Below, in pieces: positions 18,180 through 27,184 of a stretch of 64,000 nt of DNA. The notes below the pieces were generated by a model that was not told where the DNA came from, made no database searches, and was given only the letters and a program-made list of their open reading frames with translations. Origin of the DNA: Faecalibacterium sp. I4-3-84 (GTDB taxonomy: Bacteria; Bacillota; Clostridia; Oscillospirales; Ruminococcaceae); assembly GCF_023347255.1 (NCBI RefSeq), contig NZ_CP094466.1, positions 2,666,001 through 2,730,000 of the forward strand. Direction: 5' to 3'. A program made the position numbers and the translations under genes. Numbering within the stretch: the first letter of the stretch is position 1; every line of letters starts with the position of its first letter.

Positions 18180-19127
18180 ATAGAGCTTGACATCATTCAT
18201 ACCGGCGATTGCCTTAAAATCCTGAAAACTCTGCCCGATGACAGCGTTCATTGCTGTGTGACGTCCCCTCCGTATTACGCGCTCCGCGATTACGGCATGG
18301 ATGCCCAGATCGGCAGAGAGACAACGCCGAAGGAATATATTTCGCGCCTGACGGAAGTGTTTACCGAAGTCAGGCGCGTTTTGCGTCCGGATGGAACGCT
18401 CTGGCTGAACATCTCGGACACCTACGCCGGGAAAGGCAATCAGGGCGAATTTATTGACCCGAAGAACCCCAACGGCAGAAACGGTCAGGCTGTGGCTCTC
18501 AACAACAAGGTTGAGGGCTGCAAGCCGAAAGACATGATCGGCATTCCGTGGATGCTGGCTTTTGCTCTCCGCGATACCGGATGGTATCTGCGCAACGACA
18601 TCATCTGGATGAAGGACAACCCCATGCCGGAGAGCGTGAAAGACCGCCTATCCCGCTGCTATGAGCATATTTTCCTGTTCTCAAAGTCCAAGAAGTATTT
18701 CTTTGACTACAAGGCAATTTCCGAGCCGATTGCCCCTGCAACGGCAGAACGCCTCAAGCGCGGCATGAAGGGCGGCAACAAATACGGCAAGCCCGTTCCC
18801 GGTCAGCCTCAGCCGCAGTCCATCAACCGCCCCCGTGAGCATGGTGAGATCAAGGACAGTGACATCAATCCGCTCCGCAATAAGCGCGATGTCTGGAAGA
18901 TCAACACCGTTCCCTTCAAGGGCGGTCACTACGCCGCCTACCCTCCGAAACTGGTTGAGACCTGTCTGCTTGCCGGTTGTCCCGAAGGCGGTATTGTGCT
19001 TGACCCCTTTATGGGAAGCGGCACAACCGGCATGGTTGCCGCGCAGATGGGGCGGCATTTTGTAGGCGTAGAGCTGAACCCTGAATACACCGAGCTTGCC
19101 TACAAGCGGATCGGAGGTGAAATCTGA
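18180..19127 (+). CDS. DNA methyltransferase (N6A/N4C type) with possible AUA start
   Basis: A site-specific amino-methyltransferase: catalytic motif TSPPYYALRDYG, target-recognition region in the middle, and the SAM-binding motif LDPFMGSGTTGMVA near the end followed by FVGVELNPEY. Homology begins before the first ordinary start (GTG 18258): the upstream frame reads ELDIIHTGDCLKILKTLPDDSVH, the expected N-terminus. The codon that should be the start, 9 bp after AAAGGAG, is ATA (18180-18182). Either AUA is used poorly or a shorter form from 18258 is made. The enzyme is likely an orphan that protects the ICE from host restriction. Confidence 0.8.
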   Translation: MELDIIHTGDCLKILKTLPDDSVHCCVTSPPYYALRDYGMDAQIGRETTPKEYISRLTEVFTEVRRVLRPDGTLWLNISDTYAGKGNQGEFIDPKNPNGRNGQAVALNNKVEGCKPKDMIGIPWMLAFALRDTGWYLRNDIIWMKDNPMPESVKDRLSRCYEHIFLFSKSKKYFFDYKAISEPIAPATAERLKRGMKGGNKYGKPVPGQPQPQSINRPREHGEIKDSDINPLRNKRDVWKINTVPFKGGHYAAYPPKLVETCLLAGCPEGGIVLDPFMGSGTTGMVAAQMGRHFVGVELNPEYTELAYKRIGGEI

Positions 19128-21334
19128 TGCCCAAGGAACCGGAACTTAAAGCCCGTGACAAGGTAGTCGTGCGGATGACGCGGGAAGGCGCGGTTGAGGA
19201 AAACCTGACGGCTGGCACCGAGCAGCGTGTGTCAAAGCGGCTGGAAGATGCAGAGTTGGTGAAGCCCGCTGAGACAGCCGAGCCTTCCGAAGCTCCTTCT
19301 GCGGAGGAACAGAAAAAGGTGCAGATGCGCCGTCAGCAGCGTCAGTTTCAGGCGGAACACGGCGTGGATAACGACACACAGCCGCCCTCGGAAATGTCCG
19401 TTACAGAAGAGAAAAAGCCGGATAATCCACCCCAGAATGTATCTGAACCGCTGCCCGTGTCAGAGACGCCGTTCAAGCCTCCTGCTTTGGAGCAGCGCGG
19501 TGTTTCTTCTCATACCGGCACGGTGATTGCCGAAACGGTTGTCACACACAAGCTGCGCAAGACCTCTGCGGTTGAAGCAGTGGATGCAGATGCCATTCTC
19601 ACTCAAGCGGCGGAAACCGCCTCTGCAAAGCCGCTCTCGGACGATGCCGTCCCGCCCACGAAGCGGATGCAGAAGCTCGAAAGGAAGTCCGAGAAGGCGC
19701 ATGAGCGTCTGGACGCTGCCCGCGAGAAGCTGCCCACGCACAAGGTTCTCAAGAAAGAGCGCGTCTTTGATGAAGAGACCGGAAAGGGCAAAACCCGCCT
19801 TCATTTTGAGGATGAGCTGAAAAAGCCCAAAGGCAAAGGCAAGCTGCAATTTGAAGCAGATAAAACCGTCCGCAAGGTCGGTGACACCCTCGCTTCCGGC
19901 ATTCACGGCAAAATCCATGAGGTCGAACAGGAAAACTCGGCGGTTGAGGCGGCGCATAAGACGGAGATCGCCGTCGAGACTGCCGCTCGGCATTTCCGTC
20001 ATCATCGGGAAAGCAGCGTCAACAAGCCGTATGAGAAGGTCTCCAAGCTGGAACACAAGGCGGATGCTGCTGATGCGAAGCTCCAATATGAGAGAAATCA
20101 GCAGGAGCATCCTGAGATGAAGAAGCAGAACATGAACAAGCACTACCAGAAGCAGAGCATCAAGAAGGAATATGCCGCCGCTCGAAATGCCGGTTCTCAG
20201 ACTGCCGGGACTGCAACAAAGAGCACCGGCAAGAAGCTCGGTGAGAAGGCGTCCGACAAGATCAAGGAGTTCTTTGAGAAGAACAAGAAGGTCTTCATCT
20301 GGATCGGCGTCGGAATTGTCCTTCTCGTTTTGCTCGGTGCCGGAATCAGCTCGTGTTCGATGCTTACTTCTACCGGCTCGACGGTAATCGCTTCCTCTTA
20401 TCTTAGTGAGGATGACGCGATGCTTGGCGCGGAGGCGCAGTATTGCCGGATGGAGCAAGAGCTGCAAAGCTATCTGGATAACTATGAAGGCACTCATGAC
20501 TATGACGAATATCACTTCGATCTGGATGATATTGAGCATGACCCCTATGTGCTGATCTCCATTCTCTCGGCTCTCCATGAGGGCGAGTTCACGCTGGATG
20601 AGGTGCAGGGTACGCTCCAAATGCTGTTTGAAAAGCAGTATATCCTCACAGAAGAGGTCATCGTCGAAACCAGATACCGCACGGAGACCGACACATGGAC
20701 GGATGCAGACGGCAATACGCACACGGAAACCTACCGCGTCCCGTATGACTACTACATCTGCAACGTGAAGCTCGAAAACTTCAATCTCTCCCATGTCCCG
20801 GTCTACATCATGTCTCAGGAACAGCTTTCCATGTACGCGACGTATATGTCGGTGCTGGGCAACCGTGAGGATCTGTTCGGTGACTCTCCCTATGTGGACA
20901 AGTACATCACAAATCCGCCCGCCGACTACGATGTCAACCCGGAATACCTGAACGACGAGAAGTTTGCAACGCTGATTACCGAGGCGGAAAAGTATCTCGG
21001 CTATCCGTATGTGTGGGGCGGCTCCAATCCCGACACGTCCTTTGACTGCTCCGGCTTTGTCAGCTATGTTCTCACGAACAGCGGGCTTGTGAATACCGGA
21101 CGGCTGGGCGCACAGGGGCTTTACAACGTCTGTACGCCGGTTTCAAAGGCGAATGCACAGCCCGGTGATCTTATCTTTTTCGTCGGAACGTATGACACCC
21201 CCGGCGTGTCTCACGTCGGCATTTATGTTGGTGATGGGGTCATGATCCACTGCGGCGATCCCATTCAGTACACATCCATCAACTCTTCCTATTGGCAGCA
21301 GCATTTCTACGCCTTCGGAAGACCCGCCTATTAA
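19127..21334 (+). CDS. NlpC/P60 cell-wall hydrolase of the conjugation system
   Basis: A 735-aa protein with a long, charged N-terminal part (about 1-385, Lys/Glu/Ala-rich), one membrane helix (about 390-412, FIWIGVGIVLLVLLGAG), and an extracellular C-terminus. Residues about 615-735 form an NlpC/P60 (C40) peptidase with the catalytic Cys in FDCSGFVSYV, His in VSHVGIYVGDG and a third polar residue in MIHCGDP. Such enzymes open the peptidoglycan for the mating channel (VirB1/CwlT role). ATG 19127 overlaps the methyltransferase stop. Confidence 0.9.
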   Translation: MPKEPELKARDKVVVRMTREGAVEENLTAGTEQRVSKRLEDAELVKPAETAEPSEAPSAEEQKKVQMRRQQRQFQAEHGVDNDTQPPSEMSVTEEKKPDNPPQNVSEPLPVSETPFKPPALEQRGVSSHTGTVIAETVVTHKLRKTSAVEAVDADAILTQAAETASAKPLSDDAVPPTKRMQKLERKSEKAHERLDAAREKLPTHKVLKKERVFDEETGKGKTRLHFEDELKKPKGKGKLQFEADKTVRKVGDTLASGIHGKIHEVEQENSAVEAAHKTEIAVETAARHFRHHRESSVNKPYEKVSKLEHKADAADAKLQYERNQQEHPEMKKQNMNKHYQKQSIKKEYAAARNAGSQTAGTATKSTGKKLGEKASDKIKEFFEKNKKVFIWIGVGIVLLVLLGAGISSCSMLTSTGSTVIASSYLSEDDAMLGAEAQYCRMEQELQSYLDNYEGTHDYDEYHFDLDDIEHDPYVLISILSALHEGEFTLDEVQGTLQMLFEKQYILTEEVIVETRYRTETDTWTDADGNTHTETYRVPYDYYICNVKLENFNLSHVPVYIMSQEQLSMYATYMSVLGNREDLFGDSPYVDKYITNPPADYDVNPEYLNDEKFATLITEAEKYLGYPYVWGGSNPDTSFDCSGFVSYVLTNSGLVNTGRLGAQGLYNVCTPVSKANAQPGDLIFFVGTYDTPGVSHVGIYVGDGVMIHCGDPIQYTSINSSYWQQHFYAFGRPAY

Positions 21335-21350
21335 AAGAAAGGAGTTTTGC

Positions 21351-21587
21351 ATGAATCCCAAGTATCAGAAAGTCCTCTCCGACATTGAGAAGGCTGAAAA
21401 GAAGAAGTCCGAAATCGAAGGTCAGCTCAAGGAGCTGTACGACAAGAAGACAGAGCTGGAAAACCTTGAAATCATCAATACCGTGCGCTCTATGGTGATG
21501 GACAAGGATCAGATCATGGCGTTCCTGTCTTCCATGAAGGGCGGCACCATGCCCGCCGGAAATACGGAGGTAATCGACAATGCGTAA
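21351..21587 (+). CDS. DUF4315-family protein
   Basis: A 78-aa coiled-coil protein (KVLSDIEKAEKKKSEIEGQLKELY...) matching DUF4315, a small conserved component of clostridial conjugation modules with no known activity. RBS AAAGGAG 8 bp upstream. It overlaps the DUF4366 gene by 8 bp. Confidence 0.85.
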   Translation: MNPKYQKVLSDIEKAEKKKSEIEGQLKELYDKKTELENLEIINTVRSMVMDKDQIMAFLSSMKGGTMPAGNTEVIDNA

Positions 21588-22359
21588 GAAGTTTCGTTTT
21601 CTGACCATCCTTGCGGTCTGCGTCATGGTTCTGTCCTGCTTCTCTGTCACGGCGTTTGCCTACGCCGATGATACCGAGCAGAACCTTCCGGTTACGGAGG
21701 CAACTCAGCCCGAACAGCAGCCCGCAGTCACTCCCACGCCGGAAAAGCCGAAGGGTGAGCCGATTGACGATGAGGGCAACGCCTACACCCGCGACTTGCT
21801 CTATGACAAGGCAACCAACAAGCAGTTCATCACCATCCAGACGAAAAGCGGCAACACCTTCTTCATTGTCATCGACTACGATGCGCCGATCAACGAAGAC
21901 GAGGAACAGTACCAGACGTACTTCCTGAACATGGTCGATGAGAGCGATCTGCTTGCACTGCTGGATGATGACACTGCGGCGGCTCTGACCACCTGTAACT
22001 GCAAGGAAAAGTGCGCTGCCGGTCAGGTCAACACCGACTGCCCGGTCTGCAAGACCAACATGAGCGAATGCACCGGCACAGCTCTCGCTACACCTGAGCC
22101 GGACAAGGATGCGGAAACCGATGTCCCCGCGCCCAAACCCGAAAAGAAGTCCAACGTCGGCATGATCCTCGTCATCTTTGCCCTTGCCGGTGCTGCGGGT
22201 GCAGCCTATTACTACATCAAGTTCGTCAAGGGCAGAAAGCCCAAGGATGAGGATATGGACTTCTTCGACGATGAAGGCTACGAGGAAGAGCCGTACATCA
22301 ACGAGGATGAAGAGCCGCAGATCGCGGAGGATGCCGAAACGGAAGGTGATGAAGATTGA
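21580..22359 (+). CDS. DUF4366-family secreted/membrane ICE protein
   Basis: A 259-aa surface protein: an N-terminal signal peptide (FLTILAVCVMVLSCFSVTAFA), a Pro/Glu-rich stretch, the conserved DUF4366 core (YDKATNKQFITIQTKSGNTFFIVIDYD and NMVDESDLLALL), a four-cysteine segment (CNCKEKCAAG...CPVC), one membrane helix (about 197-217) and an acidic cytoplasmic tail. It is a standard member of Tn1549-type transfer regions, probably part of the outer face of the mating complex. Confidence 0.88.
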   Translation: MRKKFRFLTILAVCVMVLSCFSVTAFAYADDTEQNLPVTEATQPEQQPAVTPTPEKPKGEPIDDEGNAYTRDLLYDKATNKQFITIQTKSGNTFFIVIDYDAPINEDEEQYQTYFLNMVDESDLLALLDDDTAAALTTCNCKEKCAAGQVNTDCPVCKTNMSECTGTALATPEPDKDAETDVPAPKPEKKSNVGMILVIFALAGAAGAAYYYIKFVKGRKPKDEDMDFFDDEGYEEEPYINEDEEPQIAEDAETEGDED

Positions 22360-23792
22360 TCTTAGTCATTGCTGAAAAGCCCAGCGTCGCCCAGTCCATC
22401 GCAAAGGTGCTGGGCGCGACATCCCGCAAGGACGGCTACATGGAGGGCGGCAATTACATCGTTTCGTGGTGCTTCGGTCATCTGGTGGAGTTGGCAGACG
22501 CCAGCTCCTACGATGAGCGGTATGCCAAGTGGCGATATGACGATCTGCCCATTGTTCCGGAAAGCTGGATGTTTAAGGTCACGAAGGACAAAACACAGCA
22601 GTTCAAGGTGCTGTCCGCTCTCATGAAGGACAAGCGCGTCACCGAGCTGGTCTGTGCAACCGATGCAGGACGCGAGGGTGAGCTGATCTTCCGGCTGGTC
22701 TACAACAAAGCCGGATGCACCAAGCCCTTCAAGCGTCTGTGGATCAGCTCATTGGAGGACTCCGCCATCCGCGAAGGCTTCCAGCATCTCCGGGACGGCA
22801 AGGACTATGACCGCCTCTATGAAGCGGCACTCAGCCGCTCGAAGGCGGACTGGATTGTCGGCATCAACGGCACCCGCCTTTTCACCACGCTCTATCACAA
22901 GAAGCTGGTGGTCGGGCGCGTCCAGACGCCTACTCTTGCAATGCTGGTGGAGCGTGACGGGAAAATCTCCACGTTCCAGAAGGAGAAGTATTTCAACGTC
23001 CACGTCGGCAAGGGCGATCTGACCGCCGATCTGGAAAAGGTCAAAACCGAAGAGGAAGCAAAAAGAATTGCGGCGGCTTGCGAGAAAAAGCAAGCCGTCG
23101 TTTCTTCTCTCAAGCGGGAGACGAAAACCGTCAATCCTCCGAAGCTCTATGATCTGACCACCTTGCAGCGCGAGGCAAACCGATATTACGGCTTCACTGC
23201 CCAGCAGACGCTTGATCTCGTTCAGACGCTCTACGAAAAGAAGCTCCTGACCTATCCGCGCACGGACAGCCAGTTCATCACGGATGATATGGAGGACACC
23301 GCCCGTCAGGTCATTTCTATCGTTTGCCGCCAACTTCCGCTCTTCTCTGGCGTTTCGATTACGCCGGACATTGCCCGCGTAACCGACAACAGTAAGGTCA
23401 CAGATCACCACGCCATTCTCCCGACCGTCCAGCTTGAAAAGCAGGATGTTTCCGTTCTCCCTCAGTCAGAGCAGAAAATCCTCAATCTTGTCGGGATGCG
23501 CCTTCTGTGTGCGACCGGCGAGAAGCACACCTACGCAGAAACGCAGATCTCGCTCTCCTGCGAGGGCTACGAGTTCAAAACCAAGGGCAAGACCGTCGTT
23601 CAAAACGGCTGGAAATCCATTGAAGAGCTGTTCAAGGCTTCCCTCAAGGCGAAGGAAAAAGACGATCCCGTGAAGTCCCTGCCCGAAGTCCATGAGGGCG
23701 ATGCTCTGGATGGTGTATCTGCCAGCGTCACCGAACACTTCACAACGCCTCCGAAGCAGTACACGGATGTGATATGTTATCATCGTGGGTAG
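22356..23792 (+). pseudogene. topB: DNA topoisomerase III, 3'-truncated
   Basis: A type IA topoisomerase from TTG 22356: Toprim domain (VIAEKPSVAQSIA, then CATDAGREGELIFR) and the active-site Tyr in LLTYPRTDSQFI. About 470 residues are preserved up to FTTPPKQYTD; then the sequence changes to VICYHRG and stops. Full-length relatives are roughly 200 residues longer, so the last domain and any zinc ribbon are gone. The break coincides with the left edge of the recombinase element at 23.8 kb. Residual cleavage activity is conceivable. Confidence 0.88.
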
Positions 23793-23825
23793 TTGATATG
23801 CAGAATTGGAGGTGAGAAACGACCC

Positions 23826-25697
23826 ATGAAAAAGAAAAAAGTCAAAGAAATTGGCATTACAGCGTTATATGAACGCCTTTCTCGTGACGATGATGGAGAT
23901 GGCGACAGCAATAGCATCGTCCATCAGAAGCAAATGCTGGAAGCCTACGCCAAAGAACATGGCTTTGTGAATCTGCGGCATTATACGGACGATGGTTGGT
24001 CTGGTGCTTCCTTTGACCGTCCTGCGTGGAACGAACTCGTTGCAGGGGTAAAGGCCGAAGAAATCACGACTGTCATTGTAAAAGACCTTAGCCGTGTCGG
24101 ACGCGACCACCTTCAAGTTGGCTTTTTCACAGACATTCTCTTTCGAGAAAAGGAAGTTCATTTTATCGCCATTGGGAACGGCATTGACAGCAACGATCAG
24201 CAGAGCAGCGAATTTGCGCCGTTCCTGAACATTATGAACGAATGGTACGTCCGGGATACCAGTAAAAAAATCAAGTCCGTCTTAAAGGCAAGAGGAATGT
24301 CAGGAAGCGCGCATACAAGCAACTGCGCTTGTTATGGGTACAAAAAAGACCCGGAGAATCCAGACAAGTGGGTTATAGACGAAGAAGCCGCTTCCGTTGT
24401 CCGCGAAATCTTTCAGATGTGTGTGGACGGAAAAGGCCCTTATGAAATCGCCCGCTGCCTTGCAGAAAGAAAAGTTGAGCGGCCATCTTATTACCTTGCC
24501 AAAAGAGGTTTGGGAAATCATCAGTCTGATTGCGATTATAGTAATCCCTATACTTGGCGAGGGCACACCGTTGCCACAATACTGGAAAGACCTGAATATA
24601 CTGGCTGCACCGTGAACTTTCGCACCTATAAAAATTCCTATAAAGACAAGAAAATCAAAAAGGCGGATAAATCTGATTGGGTGATTTTTGAAGGCACTCA
24701 AGAACCTATCATTGATAAAGAGACATGGAGTATCGTCCAAAACCTGCGCAAGCATACCCGCCGTACAGATTCACTAGGTGAAGCCAATCCCCTTACGGGC
24801 AAGGTTTTCTGTGGTGAGTGCGGTTCTTTAATGTACAACCATCGTCGAAAGAATGGCCGGGTGCGTGTTTACTACACATCAAAAGGTGAACGCAGGGAAA
24901 GTTATTCTAAACCTGAAGATTGCTATGCCTGTTCAAAACACATTCTCACTCGTCAAACGTATAAAGCTGCTTGTTCCGGTCATCATATCAGAACTTCAGC
25001 TTTAAGAAGCATCGTTCTCGAATGTATCCGCAAAACGTGTTCTTACGTCCAAAGCAATCCGGAAGAATTTCTGGAACTGTACAATCAGATTTCAGAATCG
25101 CAAAATCAAAGCCATTTACAAGAACTGCGCAGCCGGATTACCAAGGCCGAGCATCGTACAAAAGACATTGATGCCTTAATTCGTAAAATTTACGAGGATA
25201 ATATTGCAGGGCGGCTTTCAGACAAAATGCTGGAAAATCTTCTGGAAGGATATGAAAAAGAAAAAAATGAACTGGAAGAAGAACAAAAAGACTGTCAGCA
25301 ACAGTTAGATAGTGCTGAAAAGCAAGCGGACAACACGAACCACTTTATTGAATTGGCAAAGAAATATACCGACTTTTCAGAACTGACCCCAGCAATGGTA
25401 AACGAATTTGTTTCAAAAATCATTGTCCATCGTCCATTTGAGTTGAATGGAACGCGAGCAGTTCAAGTTGAAGTTTATCTGAACTATATCGGAAAGTTTG
25501 ATGTGCCAGAGGAGCCTATAATTTTATCCGAAGAAGAACTTGCGACTCAAAAAATCCGTGAAGAAAAGCTAGAGAAGCATCGGATAGCCAGCCGAAAGTA
25601 TATGGCAAAGTATCGAAAACGCCTTAAAGAAATGAAAAAAGCTGGCACCATCCTACCAGAGAATCTACCCGCCGAAACAAAAGGAGAATGGTTATGA
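23826..25697 (+). CDS. Large serine recombinase (TnpX-like)
   Basis: A 623-aa site-specific recombinase: catalytic domain with [12 protein letters not shown] (nucleophile Ser), TVIVKDLSRVGRDHLQVG, then the recombinase domain (GYKKDPENPDKWVIDEEAASVVREIF), a zinc ribbon (CGECGSLM ... CYACSKH), a long coiled coil and a basic tail. It probably moves the 23.8-29.3 kb segment and is likely responsible for the insertion in topB. Start ATG 23826 lies 13 bp after GGAGG, somewhat far. The tnpV start overlaps its stop (ATGA). Confidence 0.9.
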   Translation: MKKKKVKEIGITALYERLSRDDDGDGDSNSIVHQKQMLEAYAKEHGFVNLRHYTDDGWSGASFDRPAWNELVAGVKAEEITTVIVKDLSRVGRDHLQVGFFTDILFREKEVHFIAIGNGIDSNDQQSSEFAPFLNIMNEWYVRDTSKKIKSVLKARGMSGSAHTSNCACYGYKKDPENPDKWVIDEEAASVVREIFQMCVDGKGPYEIARCLAERKVERPSYYLAKRGLGNHQSDCDYSNPYTWRGHTVATILERPEYTGCTVNFRTYKNSYKDKKIKKADKSDWVIFEGTQEPIIDKETWSIVQNLRKHTRRTDSLGEANPLTGKVFCGECGSLMYNHRRKNGRVRVYYTSKGERRESYSKPEDCYACSKHILTRQTYKAACSGHHIRTSALRSIVLECIRKTCSYVQSNPEEFLELYNQISESQNQSHLQELRSRITKAEHRTKDIDALIRKIYEDNIAGRLSDKMLENLLEGYEKEKNELEEEQKDCQQQLDSAEKQADNTNHFIELAKKYTDFSELTPAMVNEFVSKIIVHRPFELNGTRAVQVEVYLNYIGKFDVPEEPIILSEEELATQKIREEKLEKHRIASRKYMAKYRKRLKEMKKAGTILPENLPAETKGEWL

Positions 25698-26080
25698 TTG
25701 ATTTGAAAAAACACATCCATGATAGTGCCAATGGTCTGGATTACACCCTTGTCAACGACCACTATCTGCCGAACCTGACCGTAGCAGCCCAGGCAGAGCA
25801 CCCCACCGGGCGGTGGGGCCGCTTACATAAGATGTATCTGAAGGAGCAACATCCCATCCGGTACAACCAACTGCTCCTGTCCGGCGAACTGGGCGGCTAC
25901 CTTGCCAAGCTGGACAAGCAGACCGAGGAACAGCTTGCGCTGACCATCCGGCAAATGCAGGAAGCCGAGGGCGTGACCGAAGCCCTGAAAGCCGCCGATC
26001 AACTGGAATGGGTGCGCCGGATGAACAATATTCGCAACCGGGCCGAAGAAATTGTTTATAACGAGATTGTTTACAAATAA
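25694..26080 (+). CDS. tnpV: TnpV-family transposon protein
   Basis: A 128-aa protein of the TnpV type that accompanies TnpX-like recombinases: LPNLTVAAQAEHPTGRWGRLHKMYLKEQHPIRYNQLLLSGELGGYL is the recognisable core. Its role is not established. ATG 25694 is 7 bp after AAGGAG and overlaps the recombinase stop, so it is the second gene of that operon. GC content is higher than in the recombinase. Confidence 0.85.
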   Translation: MIDLKKHIHDSANGLDYTLVNDHYLPNLTVAAQAEHPTGRWGRLHKMYLKEQHPIRYNQLLLSGELGGYLAKLDKQTEEQLALTIRQMQEAEGVTEALKAADQLEWVRRMNNIRNRAEEIVYNEIVYK

Positions 26081-26098
26081 TCAGCTAGGAGGTTCTTT

Positions 26099-26512
26099 AT
26101 GAAATCGTCAGAAGCAATCCCATTATATATTGTACGGTTTATGCGGCTTGATGACTATCCAGATGAAGAATACAATTACATTCGCAAGTCAGATGCAGAA
26201 AAACACTTTTCAATGTATGCTACTGACAATAGCGGGCTTTATTATGAAATTCAATTATCGGAAGTGAGAAATAAAACAGCGAAAATTTTGAATGCAAAAC
26301 TGCTCCTTCCTTTGTCGCTCACCGAACTTCATATTCTAAAAGAATACGGAACATCGGATCAACTTGAAACTTGTATGGCTCTAAAGCTGTTAGTAGACCG
26401 CTGCCAGATTTCCAATCCTTATGCTGCTATAAATGCACGGGTAGCGATTGAACGCCTTTCGCCAAAGCAATATCTTCGTTTCTTTGCATCCCTTGAATCC
26501 CTGAAAGTATAA
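26099..26512 (+). CDS. Hypothetical protein in the recombinase element
   Basis: A 137-aa soluble, AT-richer gene with a clear RBS (TAGGAGG) 6-7 bp before ATG 26099. It has no recognised domain; the C-terminal part is helical (LSLTELHILKEYG...). It is the last rightward gene before a two-way terminator and stands back to back with the restriction-modification operon, so it may belong to that cargo. Confidence 0.55.
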   Translation: MKSSEAIPLYIVRFMRLDDYPDEEYNYIRKSDAEKHFSMYATDNSGLYYEIQLSEVRNKTAKILNAKLLLPLSLTELHILKEYGTSDQLETCMALKLLVDRCQISNPYAAINARVAIERLSPKQYLRFFASLESLKV

Positions 26513-26559
26513 AAAGAGATAGCCGCCATGTGCCAAAACACAGGCGGCTATCTCTTTTT
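26511..26559. terminator. Bidirectional terminator between convergent operons
   Basis: AAAAAGAGATAGCCGCC and GGCGGCTATCTCTTTTT form a perfect 17-bp stem around a 15-nt loop, with A-run on one side and T-run on the other. It serves the rightward hypothetical gene and the leftward restriction gene. Confidence 0.92.
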
Positions 26560-27184
26560 ACGGAGCCTGATATGTACTTAGATAATTCTCAACACGCAAT
26601 AACCAATCTTCTCTTGAAATCGCATTCGGCTTGAGTTTTTCGGCCCATTCACGACCGGGATGAATACAATCCCACGGTGAACGTTGCTGCTGATAACGTC
26701 CACTGCCGGGGTCGTGGTTTCCAAAGCCATCTATACATCTGTTCCATAGCGGCTTAAATCGCTCGATCATCATGGATTCTGCAAGCGGAATCCAAATGTC
26801 ATCAACTACCAGAAAGCGGCATACAAAGTCATTTTCATCAAGATTGGATGCTTTTGAAACAGAAGTGAAATGTTCTGAAAGACGATTTGCAAGAGCTTGA
26901 CCGTGGTCTACATTTACCCCAAAACCACCTTTTCTTGCACCCGCTGGAACAGCTTTACCTACATAAATCGGGACATTCCAACCATCTTGATTTAATTCAA
27001 CTAATTTGCGATAAGGTTCAAAATCACCCTTATAGTAGATTGCATACACACCTGCACCAATAAAAGGCTCTGGCGGCAATTTCTGGACAGGAGTGTGCAG
27101 CATAGCTGATGCTACACTCTCTGCCAAATTTCGCTTATCAAGAGGATTGTAGGGAGTAATAACAGGAATATCACTTCTTGGCAT
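26558..27184 (-). CDS. Eco29kI-like GIY-YIG restriction endonuclease
   Basis: A 208-aa type II restriction enzyme of the Eco29kI group. The N-terminal PYNPLDKRNLAESVASAML and PPEPFIGAGVYAIYY (45-51) lead into PIYVGKAVPAG (Tyr74), then RLSEH (Arg101, His105) and ESMMIERFKPLWN (Glu141, Asn148), which match the GIY-YIG active-site pattern. Eco29kI itself cuts CCGCGG; the specificity here is inferred only. It overlaps its methyltransferase by 14 bp, with RBS GAGGAGG. Confidence 0.88.
   Translation of the reverse strand: MPRSDIPVITPYNPLDKRNLAESVASAMLHTPVQKLPPEPFIGAGVYAIYYKGDFEPYRKLVELNQDGWNVPIYVGKAVPAGARKGGFGVNVDHGQALANRLSEHFTSVSKASNLDENDFVCRFLVVDDIWIPLAESMMIERFKPLWNRCIDGFGNHDPGSGRYQQQRSPWDCIHPGREWAEKLKPNAISREDWLLRVENYLSTYQAP

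Noticed and set aside
19460-20794. A 444-codon minus-strand frame opposite the NlpC/P60 gene
   Set aside because: It is the mirror of a Lys/Glu/Ala-rich coding stretch; leucine/arginine-rich composition and no start signals.
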